64,000 nucleotides of DNA from Bacillota bacterium. GTDB taxonomy: Bacteria > Bacillota_G > Limnochordia > DTU010. The notes beneath the pieces were generated by a model, which saw only the letters and a list, made by a program, of their open reading frames with translations, had not been told where the DNA came from and ran no database searches. How positions within the stretch are numbered: position 1 is the stretch's first letter; each line of letters begins with the position of its first letter. Below are positions 17,809-26,464 of this stretch, one piece after another. The translations under genes were made by a program, and so were the position numbers. The stretch covers positions 1 to 64,000 of the forward strand of contig JAAZLQ010000084.1 of NCBI GenBank assembly GCA_012799255.1, in the 5' to 3' direction.

Positions 17809-18469
17809 TTCACAACATAAGCAATTTGAACTAATTTGCGTGATCGTGAACTTCGGCTTAGGGAGTAAAGTGCTGAGTTTGGCTAAAAAAAGCGGTATGT
17901 CTGGCGGTACAATTGTACTGGGGAGAGGTACCGTACACAATCGCTGGTTAGAGTTGTTAGAACTAACGGACGTCCGTAAAGAGGTAGTGCTCATGATTGG
18001 TGAGAAGTCAGTCTGCCGAAATGTACTAACAGTGCTCGATCAGAAGTTCAATTTCCGAAAACCCAATCATGGGATAGCATTTACTATGCCCGTCGGAGTA
18101 TTTATAGGTACGGGTAACTATGAATATGAGTTTAGTGCCCAAGATGGAGGTAACAGCAAAGTGTATAATGCGATTTTTGTTGTGGTGGACAAGGGCAAGG
18201 GCGAAGAAGTAATGGACGTGGCTGCAGAAGCAGGTGCCCGTGGGGGAACGATCATTAACGCACGTGGCTCAGGTATTCATGAAACCGCGACGTTTCTCAA
18301 CATGGAAATTGAGCCAGAGAAAGAAGTCGTACTTATGCTCATCAAGGTTGATCTGGGTGAAAAGGTTGTTAAAGCCTTGCGTGACAATTTTCACATAGAT
18401 CAACCAGGTAATGGAATAATCTTTGTTCAAAGTGTAAACGAGACTTATGGTCTTGTAACCGAGTCCTAG
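17795..18469 (+). CDS. Tandem PII-like regulatory protein
   Basis: 224 residues made of two PII-like ferredoxin-fold modules. Module 1 (residues ~8-105) contains LAKKSGMSGGTIVLGRG and module 2 (~125-222) contains AAEAGARGGTIINARGSG; these are the nucleotide-binding glycine loops. It probably binds a nucleotide and gates the DUF1538 transporter, by analogy with GlnK-AmtB (inference). ATG 17795 has AGGAG 9 bases upstream and overlaps the DUF1538 stop. Confidence 0.82.
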   Translation: MQKADSQHKQFELICVIVNFGLGSKVLSLAKKSGMSGGTIVLGRGTVHNRWLELLELTDVRKEVVLMIGEKSVCRNVLTVLDQKFNFRKPNHGIAFTMPVGVFIGTGNYEYEFSAQDGGNSKVYNAIFVVVDKGKGEEVMDVAAEAGARGGTIINARGSGIHETATFLNMEIEPEKEVVLMLIKVDLGEKVVKALRDNFHIDQPGNGIIFVQSVNETYGLVTES

Positions 18470-18595
18470 TTTCGAACTGGGGAGGGTGGCGAGGTTCAAA
18501 TACGAAAGTTCGCCTATCTCTCGGTCCCATGTTTGTGCATATTCATGGTATGTAAGAAGTAAGTTGGCCTCAAAAAAATAGGAGGTGAACTGTGC

Positions 18596-19258
18596 ATGAA
18601 TATGAACAAGCAAGGAAGACAAATGGTGGGCTGCAACCGTGATCTGTCTCCCCAAGAGGCGGCATTAATTCAACCGAGTTTATCCAACGGGCTGGTTAGT
18701 GTGACGGCTGCTAGTCCCATTTTTGATCCTGATGCTGCATACCTGGCCGCCACGTCCAAAATTGACATTTCAGGCTTACCATTTGCCAGTCTAAATGACT
18801 CCATCAGTGACGGTGACCTGACAGTCGCTTTTAGCATACCGCTGGAAAAACTCGGACCTGTCCCCGATGGCTGGGCAACTTGGTCTTCGCCGCCATTTTC
18901 AGAAGATCCCAATCCAGATGTACTGTATGCATCATCCGATACACTAACACTGGAGCTATCCAGACCGGTGACCATTCTCGGGTTTGAACTAGAGCCTAGT
19001 CCGTTTCAGTTGCTTAGCTATACTGCAGATTTTTACTTGGGAAACACACTGGTGGAAAGCATCACTCGTGATGTGGACGGCGCCGCGGGAGCTCGCCTTT
19101 TTGCCCGTGAAGATGGTCCAATTGATCGAGTTGTCATCACTGGAAGTGCGCCATTTGCCATTGCCCAAGTACGCTACGACTTGGCTCCATCACCAAGTAC
19201 TTTCCTATTCTTGGTCCTTCTCATTCTTCTCTTAATTTTGGCGCTAATCCTACTCTAG
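18596..19258 (+). CDS. C-terminally membrane-anchored protein, unknown
   Basis: 220 residues without a signal peptide. The C-terminus is one very hydrophobic helix (FLFLVLLILLLILALILL) that runs to the last residue with no positive tail, so it is neither a classical LPXTG nor a PEP-CTERM anchor. The body is beta-rich (ILGFELEPSPFQLLSYTADF, then TRDVDGAAGARLFA and FAIAQVRYDL). That segment resembles beta-sandwich domains of secreted or exosporium-type proteins. ATG 18596 has AGGAGGTG 8 bases upstream. Function not recognised. Confidence 0.62.
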   Translation: MNMNKQGRQMVGCNRDLSPQEAALIQPSLSNGLVSVTAASPIFDPDAAYLAATSKIDISGLPFASLNDSISDGDLTVAFSIPLEKLGPVPDGWATWSSPPFSEDPNPDVLYASSDTLTLELSRPVTILGFELEPSPFQLLSYTADFYLGNTLVESITRDVDGAAGARLFAREDGPIDRVVITGSAPFAIAQVRYDLAPSPSTFLFLVLLILLLILALILL

Positions 19259-19276
19259 TTCGAACTGTATGTAACA

Positions 19277-19305
19277 AGCCTAGCAGGGAAATCTGCTAGG
19301 CTTCA
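19277..19305. terminator. Bidirectional terminator, convergent genes
   Basis: GCCTAGCAG/CTGCTAGGC 9-bp stem between the anchored protein and the minus-strand dehydrogenase gene. The T-run is weak. Confidence 0.6.
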
Positions 19306-19310
19306 CATTT

Positions 19311-20267
19311 CTATAAGTTCAGTTTCAGCTTTAGGTTCTTTAACATATCCTCGGTCATGGCATCCAAATCGTATTTAGGTTTCCAACCCCACTCATCTCT
19401 AGCGGCTGTATCGTCCATAGCATTTGGCCAAGACTCGGCAATAGCCTGCCGTACAGGATCAACCTCGTAGTCCAGTTCAAATTCGGGGATAAACTTCTTG
19501 ATGGAGCTAGCAATGTCTTCTGGAGCAACGCTCATTGCTGTAACATTGAATGCATTCCTGTGTTTGAGCTTGGTGGGGTCCGCTTCTAAGAGATTGATTA
19601 TAGCGCCCAAGGCATCAGGCATATACATCATATCCATTTTTGTTCCGGGTCCGATAAAACTGGTATATCTTTTCTCTCGGAGTGCTTCATAGTAAATGTG
19701 TACTGCATAGTCGGTAGTGCCGCCACCGGGAAGTGTTTCATAAGAAATCAGGCCTGGAAAACGCACTCCACGTGTGTCTACCCCAAATCTATGATAATAG
19801 TAGTCGCAAAGTAGTTCGCCGGTAACTTTGGTCACACCATACATGGTAGAAGGTCTTTGAATTGTATCTTGTGGAGTGTTATCTTTTGGCGTAGAGTCGC
19901 CAAACACTGCTATAGAACTTGGAGTGAATACAGCACAGTTTTCTGCTCTGGCCACTTCTAGTACATTGTACAGGCCATTTATGTTCACATCCCAGGCTAG
20001 TTGCGGGTCTTTTTCGCCTACCGCGGATAATACCGCCGCTAGGTGGATGATGGTGTTGATTTTATGCTTTTTTACTACCTCTGCTAGTTGTTGACCATTG
20101 GTTACGTCCACAACTTCAAAGATACCAGTGTCAATGAGTTCGTTTGGTTCTTCTCTGCTTCCCTTGCTACTAGCAACCACGTTGTTAGTACCATACAACT
20201 TTCTTAAACCCACAGTTAGTTCAGAACCGATTTGGCCCAAGGCCCCTGTCACTAAAATCTTCCGCAC
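19311..20267 (-). CDS. tdh: L-threonine 3-dehydrogenase, SDR type
   Basis: 318 residues of the extended short-chain dehydrogenase family. Rossmann motif TGALGQIG is at the N-terminus, and the catalytic pair is YGVTK. FTPSSIAVFGDSTPKDNTPQ and the substrate segment RFPGLISYETLPGGGTTDYA are typical of epimerase-like threonine dehydrogenases (archaeal, Clostridioides and Flavobacterium types). It oxidises L-threonine to 2-amino-3-ketobutyrate with NAD+. The usual partner ligase (kbl) is not in the window. Single gene. Confidence 0.88.
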   Translation of the reverse strand: MRKILVTGALGQIGSELTVGLRKLYGTNNVVASSKGSREEPNELIDTGIFEVVDVTNGQQLAEVVKKHKINTIIHLAAVLSAVGEKDPQLAWDVNINGLYNVLEVARAENCAVFTPSSIAVFGDSTPKDNTPQDTIQRPSTMYGVTKVTGELLCDYYYHRFGVDTRGVRFPGLISYETLPGGGTTDYAVHIYYEALREKRYTSFIGPGTKMDMMYMPDALGAIINLLEADPTKLKHRNAFNVTAMSVAPEDIASSIKKFIPEFELDYEVDPVRQAIAESWPNAMDDTAARDEWGWKPKYDLDAMTEDMLKNLKLKLNL

Positions 20268-20338
20268 ATCGAACCCTCCCTAGTGGTAATGTTCTAAACA
20301 GGTGCTTCTTACACCTTTGTTTATTTTATCACAATACC

Positions 20339-20959
20339 CTACGAACTGTACAACTTGTTTTTGTAATAGCTATCCGCAAGGTAAATAGCCCCCAAAGGAT
20401 TATGTGCTAAAACTCGATCCTTTACTGCAAATACCGTAATTGGAGCGTGGGAGTGTTGAATAAATAATGAATCATGACCTACGCATAGCCCCAGCAAAAT
20501 GTTTAACTCTGTTTGTGCTTTGTTTAAGAGGATGGCCTGCCCAATAGGGTTACACATAGGTTCATAGCTGCCAGAGCGAACCTTGTCACTTTCTCTAATT
20601 CCCAAAAACTCTTTAGGGATGCTTCCATTCTTGCAAATAATCGAATCTACGTTGAAACCATTATTGGCTAATATCTTGGTGAGAACACGCGCTTCTTTGA
20701 CCAGACCCACACAAAAGGCTAAGCCCAGTTTTTTGTAGCCGCAACGATCAGCAAAATCTATGATTTCCTCTAATCTTGTTTTTTTGCCATAGCCTGCAGA
20801 TTCGGTCAAAGCGGAGCAGTAGGCTATTTTTTCGTCTTCATCGCGATATAATTCTTTGGCAAGAATTTGCTCTTCCGCGGTGCAGGGGCAATTCGGCGGT
20901 GCCTTGTCAAGATCTCCTGTCCTACAGACTAGTTTCGCACAGAGTGCACATGTATACAT
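20339..20959 (-). CDS. DUF1847 putative metal-binding protein
   Basis: About 206 residues. The N-terminus MYTCALCAKLVC with a later CPC provides a cysteine cluster, and the body shows GLAFCVGLVKEARVL, MCNPIGQA and GLCVGHDSLFIQHS, which are DUF1847 hallmarks. It probably binds a metal or Fe-S cluster; the function is unknown. ATG 20959 is preferred to the in-frame start at 20986 because GAGGAA precedes it and the protein then begins with the Cys motif. It is 30 bases downstream of the thioredoxin-like gene and probably in one operon with it. Confidence 0.82.
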   Translation of the reverse strand: MYTCALCAKLVCRTGDLDKAPPNCPCTAEEQILAKELYRDEDEKIAYCSALTESAGYGKKTRLEEIIDFADRCGYKKLGLAFCVGLVKEARVLTKILANNGFNVDSIICKNGSIPKEFLGIRESDKVRSGSYEPMCNPIGQAILLNKAQTELNILLGLCVGHDSLFIQHSHAPITVFAVKDRVLAHNPLGAIYLADSYYKNKLYSS

Positions 20960-20989
20960 ACTTTCCTCATCCTTCTCCAGTAGCAAATT

Positions 20990-21313
20990 TCAAAAGACCA
21001 AATCATAATATTTTTGGATTTTAGCAGTAAGCTCTCGAATACTGACATGCCTTGCTTCTCTAATTACTTCATTACCAGCGACAAAAACTAATACGACGGG
21101 TATGGTAAATACGGTAAAGTCAGCTGCTAAGTGGGCGGATTTCGCCGTGTCGATCCGACCACTCACTACCTTAGGGTAGTCTAGCAGCAATTGCTTCACT
21201 TTTGGCTTAAGTGCTTGGCAAACGCCACAACTATCACTACCAAAGTAGAGTAACGCCATAGTATTGTCTGAGAGAAGGCTTTTAAGTTCCTCTTGTGACT
21301 CAATTAAGTGCAT
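20990..21313 (-). CDS. Thioredoxin-family protein
   Basis: 107 residues with thioredoxin fold order and a CGVC active site (Cys29, Cys32) in YFGSDSCGVC, and the cis-proline segment FTIPVVLVFV. CGVC rather than CGPC suggests a specialised disulfide reductant. No signal peptide. Strong GGAGGTGATG ribosome site before ATG 21313. Divergent from the NQR-like operon. Confidence 0.85.
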   Translation of the reverse strand: MHLIESQEELKSLLSDNTMALLYFGSDSCGVCQALKPKVKQLLLDYPKVVSGRIDTAKSAHLAADFTVFTIPVVLVFVAGNEVIREARHVSIRELTAKIQKYYDLVF

Positions 21314-21523
21314 TCATCATCACCTCCAGAGGAGTGTGATCCTCACGGCTATACTAGGGGTCAGTTCAGGAAGTTCCTTTCTAACCCACCCCAAAATCTC
21401 TTTCGTGTTTCTAATTCTACCCAGTTCGCCAGACACCTTTTGTTTCGGTGGTTCTACTTACCAGAGATCGGTTATACATTGTACAAAACAGATAATCAGC
21501 GAAAATGTCAAGGAGGAGGATGT

Positions 21524-22471
21524 ATGGAACTGGGGACCTTGTTTTTACGCCAAAGGAACATGAGAAGGGTTCTGATTAGCTTACTGCCCATTTTCCTGTT
21601 TGCCATTTATTCATTTGGCTTACGTATCTTACTTGTTTTAGCAGCAGTTACTGTAGCAGGAGTATTCACCGAATATTTTCTGTTACGCTTCATGGAAGGT
21701 GAGAGAAAATTCAAGATCCCAGAAGCGATTTTTGTTTCCTGTGTGCTCTATACTTTGATTTTGCCTGCAACGGTTCCCATCTGGGTGGCGGTAGTTGGTA
21801 TTGTCTTTGGAATATTCTTTGGCAAAGCGGTATTTGGAGGTTTCGGAAAGAACATTTTCAACCCCGCTTTAGTTGGGCGTTGCTTTGTGTTTATCTCATT
21901 TCCCAGCTATATGACAGTAAGGTGGGCCAATCCGTTTCATGGCTTTCCAGGTGGGTTTGTTCGTTACAGCGTGGAAGTGGATGCCATATCCGTAGCTTCC
22001 CCGCTTATCCAATCTGGAGTGGAGTTGTCTCGTCTAATCCTCGGACAGATTCCTGGTTCCAGTGGAGAAATAAACGCGCTATTGATTAGCCTGGCGGCGG
22101 TTTATCTGGTTTTCACCAAAACCGCGCAGTTGCGGATTATGCTTGCGGGAATAGCGGCTTTTTTTGCTACCAGTACGGTTTTTTACTTCACAGGTGTTAC
22201 AATGGCATCTCCCTTGGTGTCGCTACTCACTGGCGGATTTTTGTTTGCCATAGTCTTTATGGCCACAGATCCTATTACCGCACCGCGGGATCGCTCAGCT
22301 CAAGTTTTCTATGGAGCTCTAATTGGGCTTTTAGCAATAACGATCCGCACTTTTTCTGTGTTTCGCGAAGGAGCCATGTTCGCCATATTACTGGCCAACA
22401 CTTTTGCGCCACTAATTGAGCTGAAGTTAAACGAGTTCTCCCTGCAGAGGAGGATCGTCCATGAAAGATAG
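21524..22471 (+). CDS. nqrB: NqrB/RnfD-family membrane subunit
   Basis: About 315 residues with about nine to ten helices. GKNIFNPALVGRCFVF and FMATDPITAPRDR are the family signatures. This subunit normally carries riboflavin and a covalently bound FMN. In relatives the FMN threonine sits in an SGAT-type motif; at that place this protein reads DAISVASPL, so the Gly is Val and the Thr is Ser. It is shorter than classical NqrB (about 410). ATG 21524 follows AGGAGGAGG; the longer open frame from 21308 has no ribosome site. First gene of a five-gene operon. Confidence 0.85.
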   Translation: MELGTLFLRQRNMRRVLISLLPIFLFAIYSFGLRILLVLAAVTVAGVFTEYFLLRFMEGERKFKIPEAIFVSCVLYTLILPATVPIWVAVVGIVFGIFFGKAVFGGFGKNIFNPALVGRCFVFISFPSYMTVRWANPFHGFPGGFVRYSVEVDAISVASPLIQSGVELSRLILGQIPGSSGEINALLISLAAVYLVFTKTAQLRIMLAGIAAFFATSTVFYFTGVTMASPLVSLLTGGFLFAIVFMATDPITAPRDRSAQVFYGALIGLLAITIRTFSVFREGAMFAILLANTFAPLIELKLNEFSLQRRIVHER

Positions 22472-23036
22472 CTATCTTTATACCATTGTGTTTATCTTTG
22501 TGCTCTCAGTAGCCTTTGTGACCGTCCTTGCCATGACTCAGGCCGCTTTTCTTCCCGTCATCACTGAAAACGAACTGCAGAGGGAGCGGATAGCGATTCT
22601 TACGGTGCTCAATCTGCCACCAGAAGCGGATCTCGCTGCATTTGAGAAGCAGGTAAGTTCGGTAACAGTGGGTGATCGGCTTACCTATGTCCGCTATGAT
22701 GGGGAAGGGCTTCCTGTAGGCTTTGCTGTCCCCATAGCAGGGAAGGGCTTGTGGGGTTCTATCCGTGGTTATCTGGGGGTTGCAGCCAGTTTTGATCGTA
22801 TATTGGCACTGGAGTTTGTGGAACAGAATGAAACGACTGGATTAGGTGGTCGCATTGATGAATCATGGTTTAAGGAACAGTTCCGCGACCTACCCTTAAG
22901 ACCGGGCGAAGAACTCTCCTATGACGAGAAACTTGATGCAATTACCGGTGCCACCAGCAGTTCCAATGCGGTTCTCCGCATCACTAACGATGCGTTAGCC
23001 GCGTTTATGTCGTTTAAGGAGGTGATGGGGAGATGA
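22461..23036 (+). CDS. nqrC: NqrC/RnfG-family FMN-binding subunit
   Basis: 191 residues: one N-terminal helix (residues ~5-28) then an extracytoplasmic FMN-binding domain. The flavin attachment motif TGATSS is intact in LDAITGATSSSNAV, and NETTGLGGRIDE is the conserved preceding loop. FMN is attached to a threonine by ApbE, which is not encoded here. The gene overlaps nqrB by 11 bases and its stop overlaps the next ATG. Confidence 0.88.
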   Translation: MKDSYLYTIVFIFVLSVAFVTVLAMTQAAFLPVITENELQRERIAILTVLNLPPEADLAAFEKQVSSVTVGDRLTYVRYDGEGLPVGFAVPIAGKGLWGSIRGYLGVAASFDRILALEFVEQNETTGLGGRIDESWFKEQFRDLPLRPGEELSYDEKLDAITGATSSSNAVLRITNDALAAFMSFKEVMGR

Positions 23037-23659
23037 TCAAAGGAAGTGAGATTAAAGCCCTCATGTGGCGTAATCTGTGGGATGAAAACCAGGTATTACG
23101 GCAAATTCTGGGAATTTGTTCACTTCTTGCGGTCACCAATTTATTGGCAAATTCGGTGGTAATGGGTCTGGGGCTAGTCTTTTCTGTAGCACTCTCTAGC
23201 TTAACGATCTCTCTTTTGCGTAATTACATTCCCCACCGGGTGCGTATGATTGTGCAGACTCTGATTATTGCAGCATGGGTTATTCTGTTCGACATCATTA
23301 TCAAGGCTACTCTCCCTGAGATCAGCAGATCACTTGGTCCCTATGTGGGACTGATTATAACTAACTGTATCATCATGGGGAGGGCAGAAGCTTTTGCCCA
23401 ATTGAATCCACCATTGCTCTCGTTTCTTGATGGAATCTTCGCTGGACTTGGCTACACAATTGTTCTAGTTTTCATCGCATTTATCCGTGAAGTGTTAGGT
23501 TTTGGAACGGTTTTCGGATTAAACGTGAACTTCCTAGGGCTAGAAACCTGGACAATTATGGTTATGCCACCTGCAGCGTTTTTCATTATCGGGGTGATGA
23601 TCTGGGTTGTGAACAATATCGTGGTGCGCAAAGCTGTGGGAGGTGGAAAAAATGGGTGA
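23033..23659 (+). CDS. nqrD: NqrD/RnfE-family membrane subunit
   Basis: 208 residues, six helices, with the symmetric motif GLIITNCIIMGRAEAFA whose cysteine is one of the paired half-sites that bind a membrane [2Fe-2S] cluster together with NqrE. ATGA overlap with nqrC gives translational coupling. Confidence 0.9.
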   Translation: MIKGSEIKALMWRNLWDENQVLRQILGICSLLAVTNLLANSVVMGLGLVFSVALSSLTISLLRNYIPHRVRMIVQTLIIAAWVILFDIIIKATLPEISRSLGPYVGLIITNCIIMGRAEAFAQLNPPLLSFLDGIFAGLGYTIVLVFIAFIREVLGFGTVFGLNVNFLGLETWTIMVMPPAAFFIIGVMIWVVNNIVVRKAVGGGKNG

Positions 23660-24251
23660 TACACCGGCCATAAGTCCAGTGATCATCTTCTTTGCCTCGC
23701 TATTTACTAGCAATATGGTCTTGGCTAATTTCTTGGGCATGTGCTCGTTTATTTCTGTTTCCAGTGAATACAAGACAGCATCGGGTTTGGGCAAAGCTGT
23801 GACCTTGGTGATGGTGTTTACCACCACATTTAACTGGCTTGTCGATCATTTTCTAGTTAAGCCTTTAGGTTTGGGTTATCTCCGCTACTTAGTGTTCATT
23901 ATCGTCATTGCTGCCACTGTACAAATTATCGAAATGGCCATGGATCGTTTTCTACCAGAGTTGCACATGAAGCTGGGTATTTTCTTGCCCTTAATTACAG
24001 TCAATTGTGCTATCTTTGGTGTAAGTTTGTTTATGGTGATCCGTAACTATAGTTTTGTGCAAACCCTGTTTTTCGGTCTTGGAAGTGGTTTGGGTTGGTG
24101 GCTCGCCATTTCTGCGTCAGCTGCTATCCGGGAGAAGATGGCTGGAAAACAATTACCTCCTGGTTTGGAAGGGCCAGCGATTACATTCATCATTACAGGA
24201 TTGATGGCCTTGGCTTTTGTGGGATTTTCTGGGATCTTCATTGCTTTCTAA
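23652..24251 (+). CDS. nqrE: NqrE/RnfA-family membrane subunit
   Basis: 199 residues, six helices, the inverted-topology partner of the previous gene, with FLGMCSFISVS and ITVNCAIFG carrying the conserved cysteines. ATG 23652 is preferred to GTG 23643 since the GGGAGGTGG site precedes it; it overlaps nqrD by 8 bases. Confidence 0.9.
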   Translation: MGDTPAISPVIIFFASLFTSNMVLANFLGMCSFISVSSEYKTASGLGKAVTLVMVFTTTFNWLVDHFLVKPLGLGYLRYLVFIIVIAATVQIIEMAMDRFLPELHMKLGIFLPLITVNCAIFGVSLFMVIRNYSFVQTLFFGLGSGLGWWLAISASAAIREKMAGKQLPPGLEGPAITFIITGLMALAFVGFSGIFIAF

Positions 24252-24281
24252 CCCCGGTTAACTAGAAATGGAGGGAGACCC

Positions 24282-25379
24282 GTGTCGGTTTTAGTTACTG
24301 TACTAAGCGTCTCTGCGCTGGCTGCACTGCTAGCAGCGTTGGTGGCCTTGGCAGATTACAAACTGAACAACTATGGTGTCTGTCAAATTGACATAAATAG
24401 AGGGGCACGTATCCTCGAAGTAAATGGTGGTTTGAGTCTTTTAAGTAGCCTGGCAAACCAGAAGGTGTTCATTCCTTCTGCTTGTGGAGGCAAGGCAACC
24501 TGTGGGCTGTGCAAAGTGACCTTATTGGAAAATGTGGGACCAGTAATGCCTACTGAAGAGCCGTATCTTACAGAGCAAGAAATAGACCTGGGGGTACGAC
24601 TCGCGTGTCAAGTTAAGGTGAAGCATGATCTGAAGATTACCATCCCTGATGAGTTTTTCCGCATTAAGCAATATCGCACACGGGTGACCAAGATTACCCG
24701 ACTCACCCATGATATTAAAGAGTTTCAGCTGAAGCTTGTGGATCCGGCAACCATTCAGTTCAAAGCGGGGCAATACGTACAGGTTGATAGCAAGCCCTAT
24801 GGTGATATTACCGAAACGGTGAGCCGTGCTTACTCCATTTCCTCTTTGCCTTCACAAGAAGGTCTAATTGAACTTATTGTTCGGCTAGTACCTGGTGGAG
24901 TTTGCACCACCTTTTTCCATGAACATGTACAAGAAGGCGATGAAATTACCCTTGCTGGACCCTTTGGCGATTTTTATTTACAGGAGGGTGGCGACGAGTT
25001 GATCTTCATTGCTGGAGGATCGGGGTTGGCACCAATTCGTTCGTTAATCCTGGATATTCTCGAACAGAACCTAGAAAAAGAGATGCGCTTCTTCTTTGGA
25101 GCAGTACAAAAACGGGATCTTTATTATGTCGACTTCTTCCGAGAACTAGAAGCAGAATATCCCAATTTTAGTTTCATACCAGCCCTGTCAAGGCCTCTAC
25201 CCGAAGATGGGTGGGAGGGTGAGGAGGGGCTGGTTACTGAAGTGGTAGCTCGGCATGTAAAGGATGCGCAGAGAAAACAGGCCTATTTGTGCGGTAGTCC
25301 AGGTATGATCAATGCCTGTTTAGAGGTGTTAATGGAAATCGGCTTTACTGAAGAACACATTTTCTATGATAAGTTTTAG
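24282..25379 (+). CDS. nqrF: NqrF-type NADH:acceptor oxidoreductase subunit
   Basis: 365 residues in NqrF order: N-terminal helix (~3-25), a plant-type [2Fe-2S] domain with CGGKATCGLC and RLACQV as cluster ligands, an FAD domain (RAYSISSLP), and an NAD(P) domain (AGGSGLAPIRS, then CGSPGMINACL). NqrF oxidises NADH and passes electrons to the membrane part. Its presence, and the absence of RnfB/RnfC, identifies the operon as NQR-like rather than Rnf. The operon order equals nqrBCDEF, but no nqrA is present. GTG start with GGAGGGA upstream. Confidence 0.92.
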   Translation: MSVLVTVLSVSALAALLAALVALADYKLNNYGVCQIDINRGARILEVNGGLSLLSSLANQKVFIPSACGGKATCGLCKVTLLENVGPVMPTEEPYLTEQEIDLGVRLACQVKVKHDLKITIPDEFFRIKQYRTRVTKITRLTHDIKEFQLKLVDPATIQFKAGQYVQVDSKPYGDITETVSRAYSISSLPSQEGLIELIVRLVPGGVCTTFFHEHVQEGDEITLAGPFGDFYLQEGGDELIFIAGGSGLAPIRSLILDILEQNLEKEMRFFFGAVQKRDLYYVDFFRELEAEYPNFSFIPALSRPLPEDGWEGEEGLVTEVVARHVKDAQRKQAYLCGSPGMINACLEVLMEIGFTEEHIFYDKF

Positions 25380-25389
25380 GAGGGTAAAT

Positions 25390-25851
25390 ATGAAACAGGG
25401 ACCAAACTTTCGGCGTATTGAAGAAAATATGCGCTTTGGCCCACTGGCTGCCCACCAGTTCTTGGGTACAGATAGTCGTAGCCTTGCTGATATTATTCTC
25501 TACGATCAGTTAGTCCTAGAACAACTAAGCCTCACCAATCAGGATATTTATGAGCGAATGCGTTACTTCACAGAACAGGTGGTGGGGGATGGCGAGAGGC
25601 GAGTAGTGGAGGATAAGTTTTGGGTTGAACGTGAAGAACATAAAGGCAACATTCTTTGCCCTTTTGCCGATAATTACCAAGCATCAAAATCCATTACCAG
25701 GGTTCATAACCTTGAGTTAGGTAAAACGGTGTTCTGGTCAGACCTCAATATCCACCTCATCGCCTACCACGGTTTTTATGAGGGCTTTGGTGCACCTTTT
25801 AGAATCGACCCTTTGGAATGTGTTGAGGTACTAGAAATATCAACAAAGTGA
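25390..25851 (+). CDS. Conserved-looking protein of unknown function in the nqr operon
   Basis: 153 residues, soluble, no signal peptide. Seen: FGPLAAHQFLGTDSRSLADI, HKGNILCPFADNYQ (the only Cys), and a His/aromatic-rich end HLIAYHGFYEGFGAPF. I do not recognise a family. ATG 25390 follows AGGAGGGT just after the nqrF stop, and the next gene follows within 10 bases, so it belongs to the operon. A role in assembly or redox sensing for the complex is a guess. Confidence 0.6.
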   Translation: MKQGPNFRRIEENMRFGPLAAHQFLGTDSRSLADIILYDQLVLEQLSLTNQDIYERMRYFTEQVVGDGERRVVEDKFWVEREEHKGNILCPFADNYQASKSITRVHNLELGKTVFWSDLNIHLIAYHGFYEGFGAPFRIDPLECVEVLEISTK

Positions 25852-25860
25852 GGTGAGAAT

Positions 25861-26322
25861 TTGCATCCCTTGGATTTTGCCATGCAGCTTGAACTAGACG
25901 GTAGGGAGTTCTACTTAAAGCAGGCTGAACTCATTGAAGATGAACACTTGAGGCAAGTATTTCATGAACTGGCGGCTGACGAAGAAAAGCATTACCAGTT
26001 ACTTACACAAATCAAGGAGTCGGGATTATACGATTATACTGCTAGCGACATTTTAGAGCGTGTTCCGAGCGTTTTTCCCCAACCAGAGCAAGGAAAGCTA
26101 AGAGCTGAGGAACACTCAAGCTATGTGACTATCTATGAACAAGCTATTGCATTTGAAGAAAAAGCGATTAACCTTTATAGTGAACTTGCCAGCACAGCCC
26201 AATCCGATCTTGAGCGGGATACCTTTTTGATGTTAGAGCGGGAGGAAGAAACCCATCGTAGTACCTTGTGGAAGATTCTCCAATGGCTGACGCGTCCTGA
26301 AGAATGGTATCCGTATATCTAA
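25861..26322 (+). CDS. Ferritin-like / rubrerythrin-type di-iron protein
   Basis: 153 residues, all helical. The di-iron ligands are seen in order: an early Glu in LELDGREFYLKQAE, then ADEEKHYQLL (ExxH), IAFEEKAINLYSEL, and EREEETHRSTL (ExxH). This is the COG1633 rubrerythrin-like pattern without the C-terminal rubredoxin domain. Such proteins reduce peroxide or handle iron in anaerobes. TTG 25861 follows GAGGTGAG. Last gene of the nqr operon, followed by a terminator. Confidence 0.85.
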   Translation: MHPLDFAMQLELDGREFYLKQAELIEDEHLRQVFHELAADEEKHYQLLTQIKESGLYDYTASDILERVPSVFPQPEQGKLRAEEHSSYVTIYEQAIAFEEKAINLYSELASTAQSDLERDTFLMLEREEETHRSTLWKILQWLTRPEEWYPYI

Positions 26323-26337
26323 GCGGTTTTCCATGTT

Positions 26338-26372
26338 AGGCCTTCATTGTTTACAGTGGGGGCCTTTTTCTC
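26338..26372 (+). terminator. Terminator of the nqr operon
   Basis: AGGCC..CATTG / CAGTG..GGCCT imperfect long stem followed by TTTTTC. Confidence 0.7.
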
Positions 26373-26410
26373 GTGTTTGGCCCAAAATTTTTCAAGATTT
26401 CAAAGGAAAC

Positions 26411-26439
26411 TTGTTCAAGAACTATAGTATGTCTATAAA
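26411..26439 (+). promoter_or_regulatory. Putative promoter of the liv operon
   Basis: TTGTTC - 17 bases - TATAAA, 26 bases before livK. The -10 is good, the -35 matches half of consensus. Confidence 0.5.
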
Positions 26440-26464
26440 TAAGTCTACGACAGGAGGAGATTAG

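Noticed and set aside
16029..19266. TTCGAACT recurring just after three stop codons (16031, 18470, 19258 regions)
   Set aside because: Only three loose copies with different flanks; two overlap weak hairpins. Likely chance.
21524..25379. Rnf complex
   Set aside because: The last subunit is NqrF-type and no RnfB/RnfC ferredoxin subunits are present; order matches nqrBCDEF.
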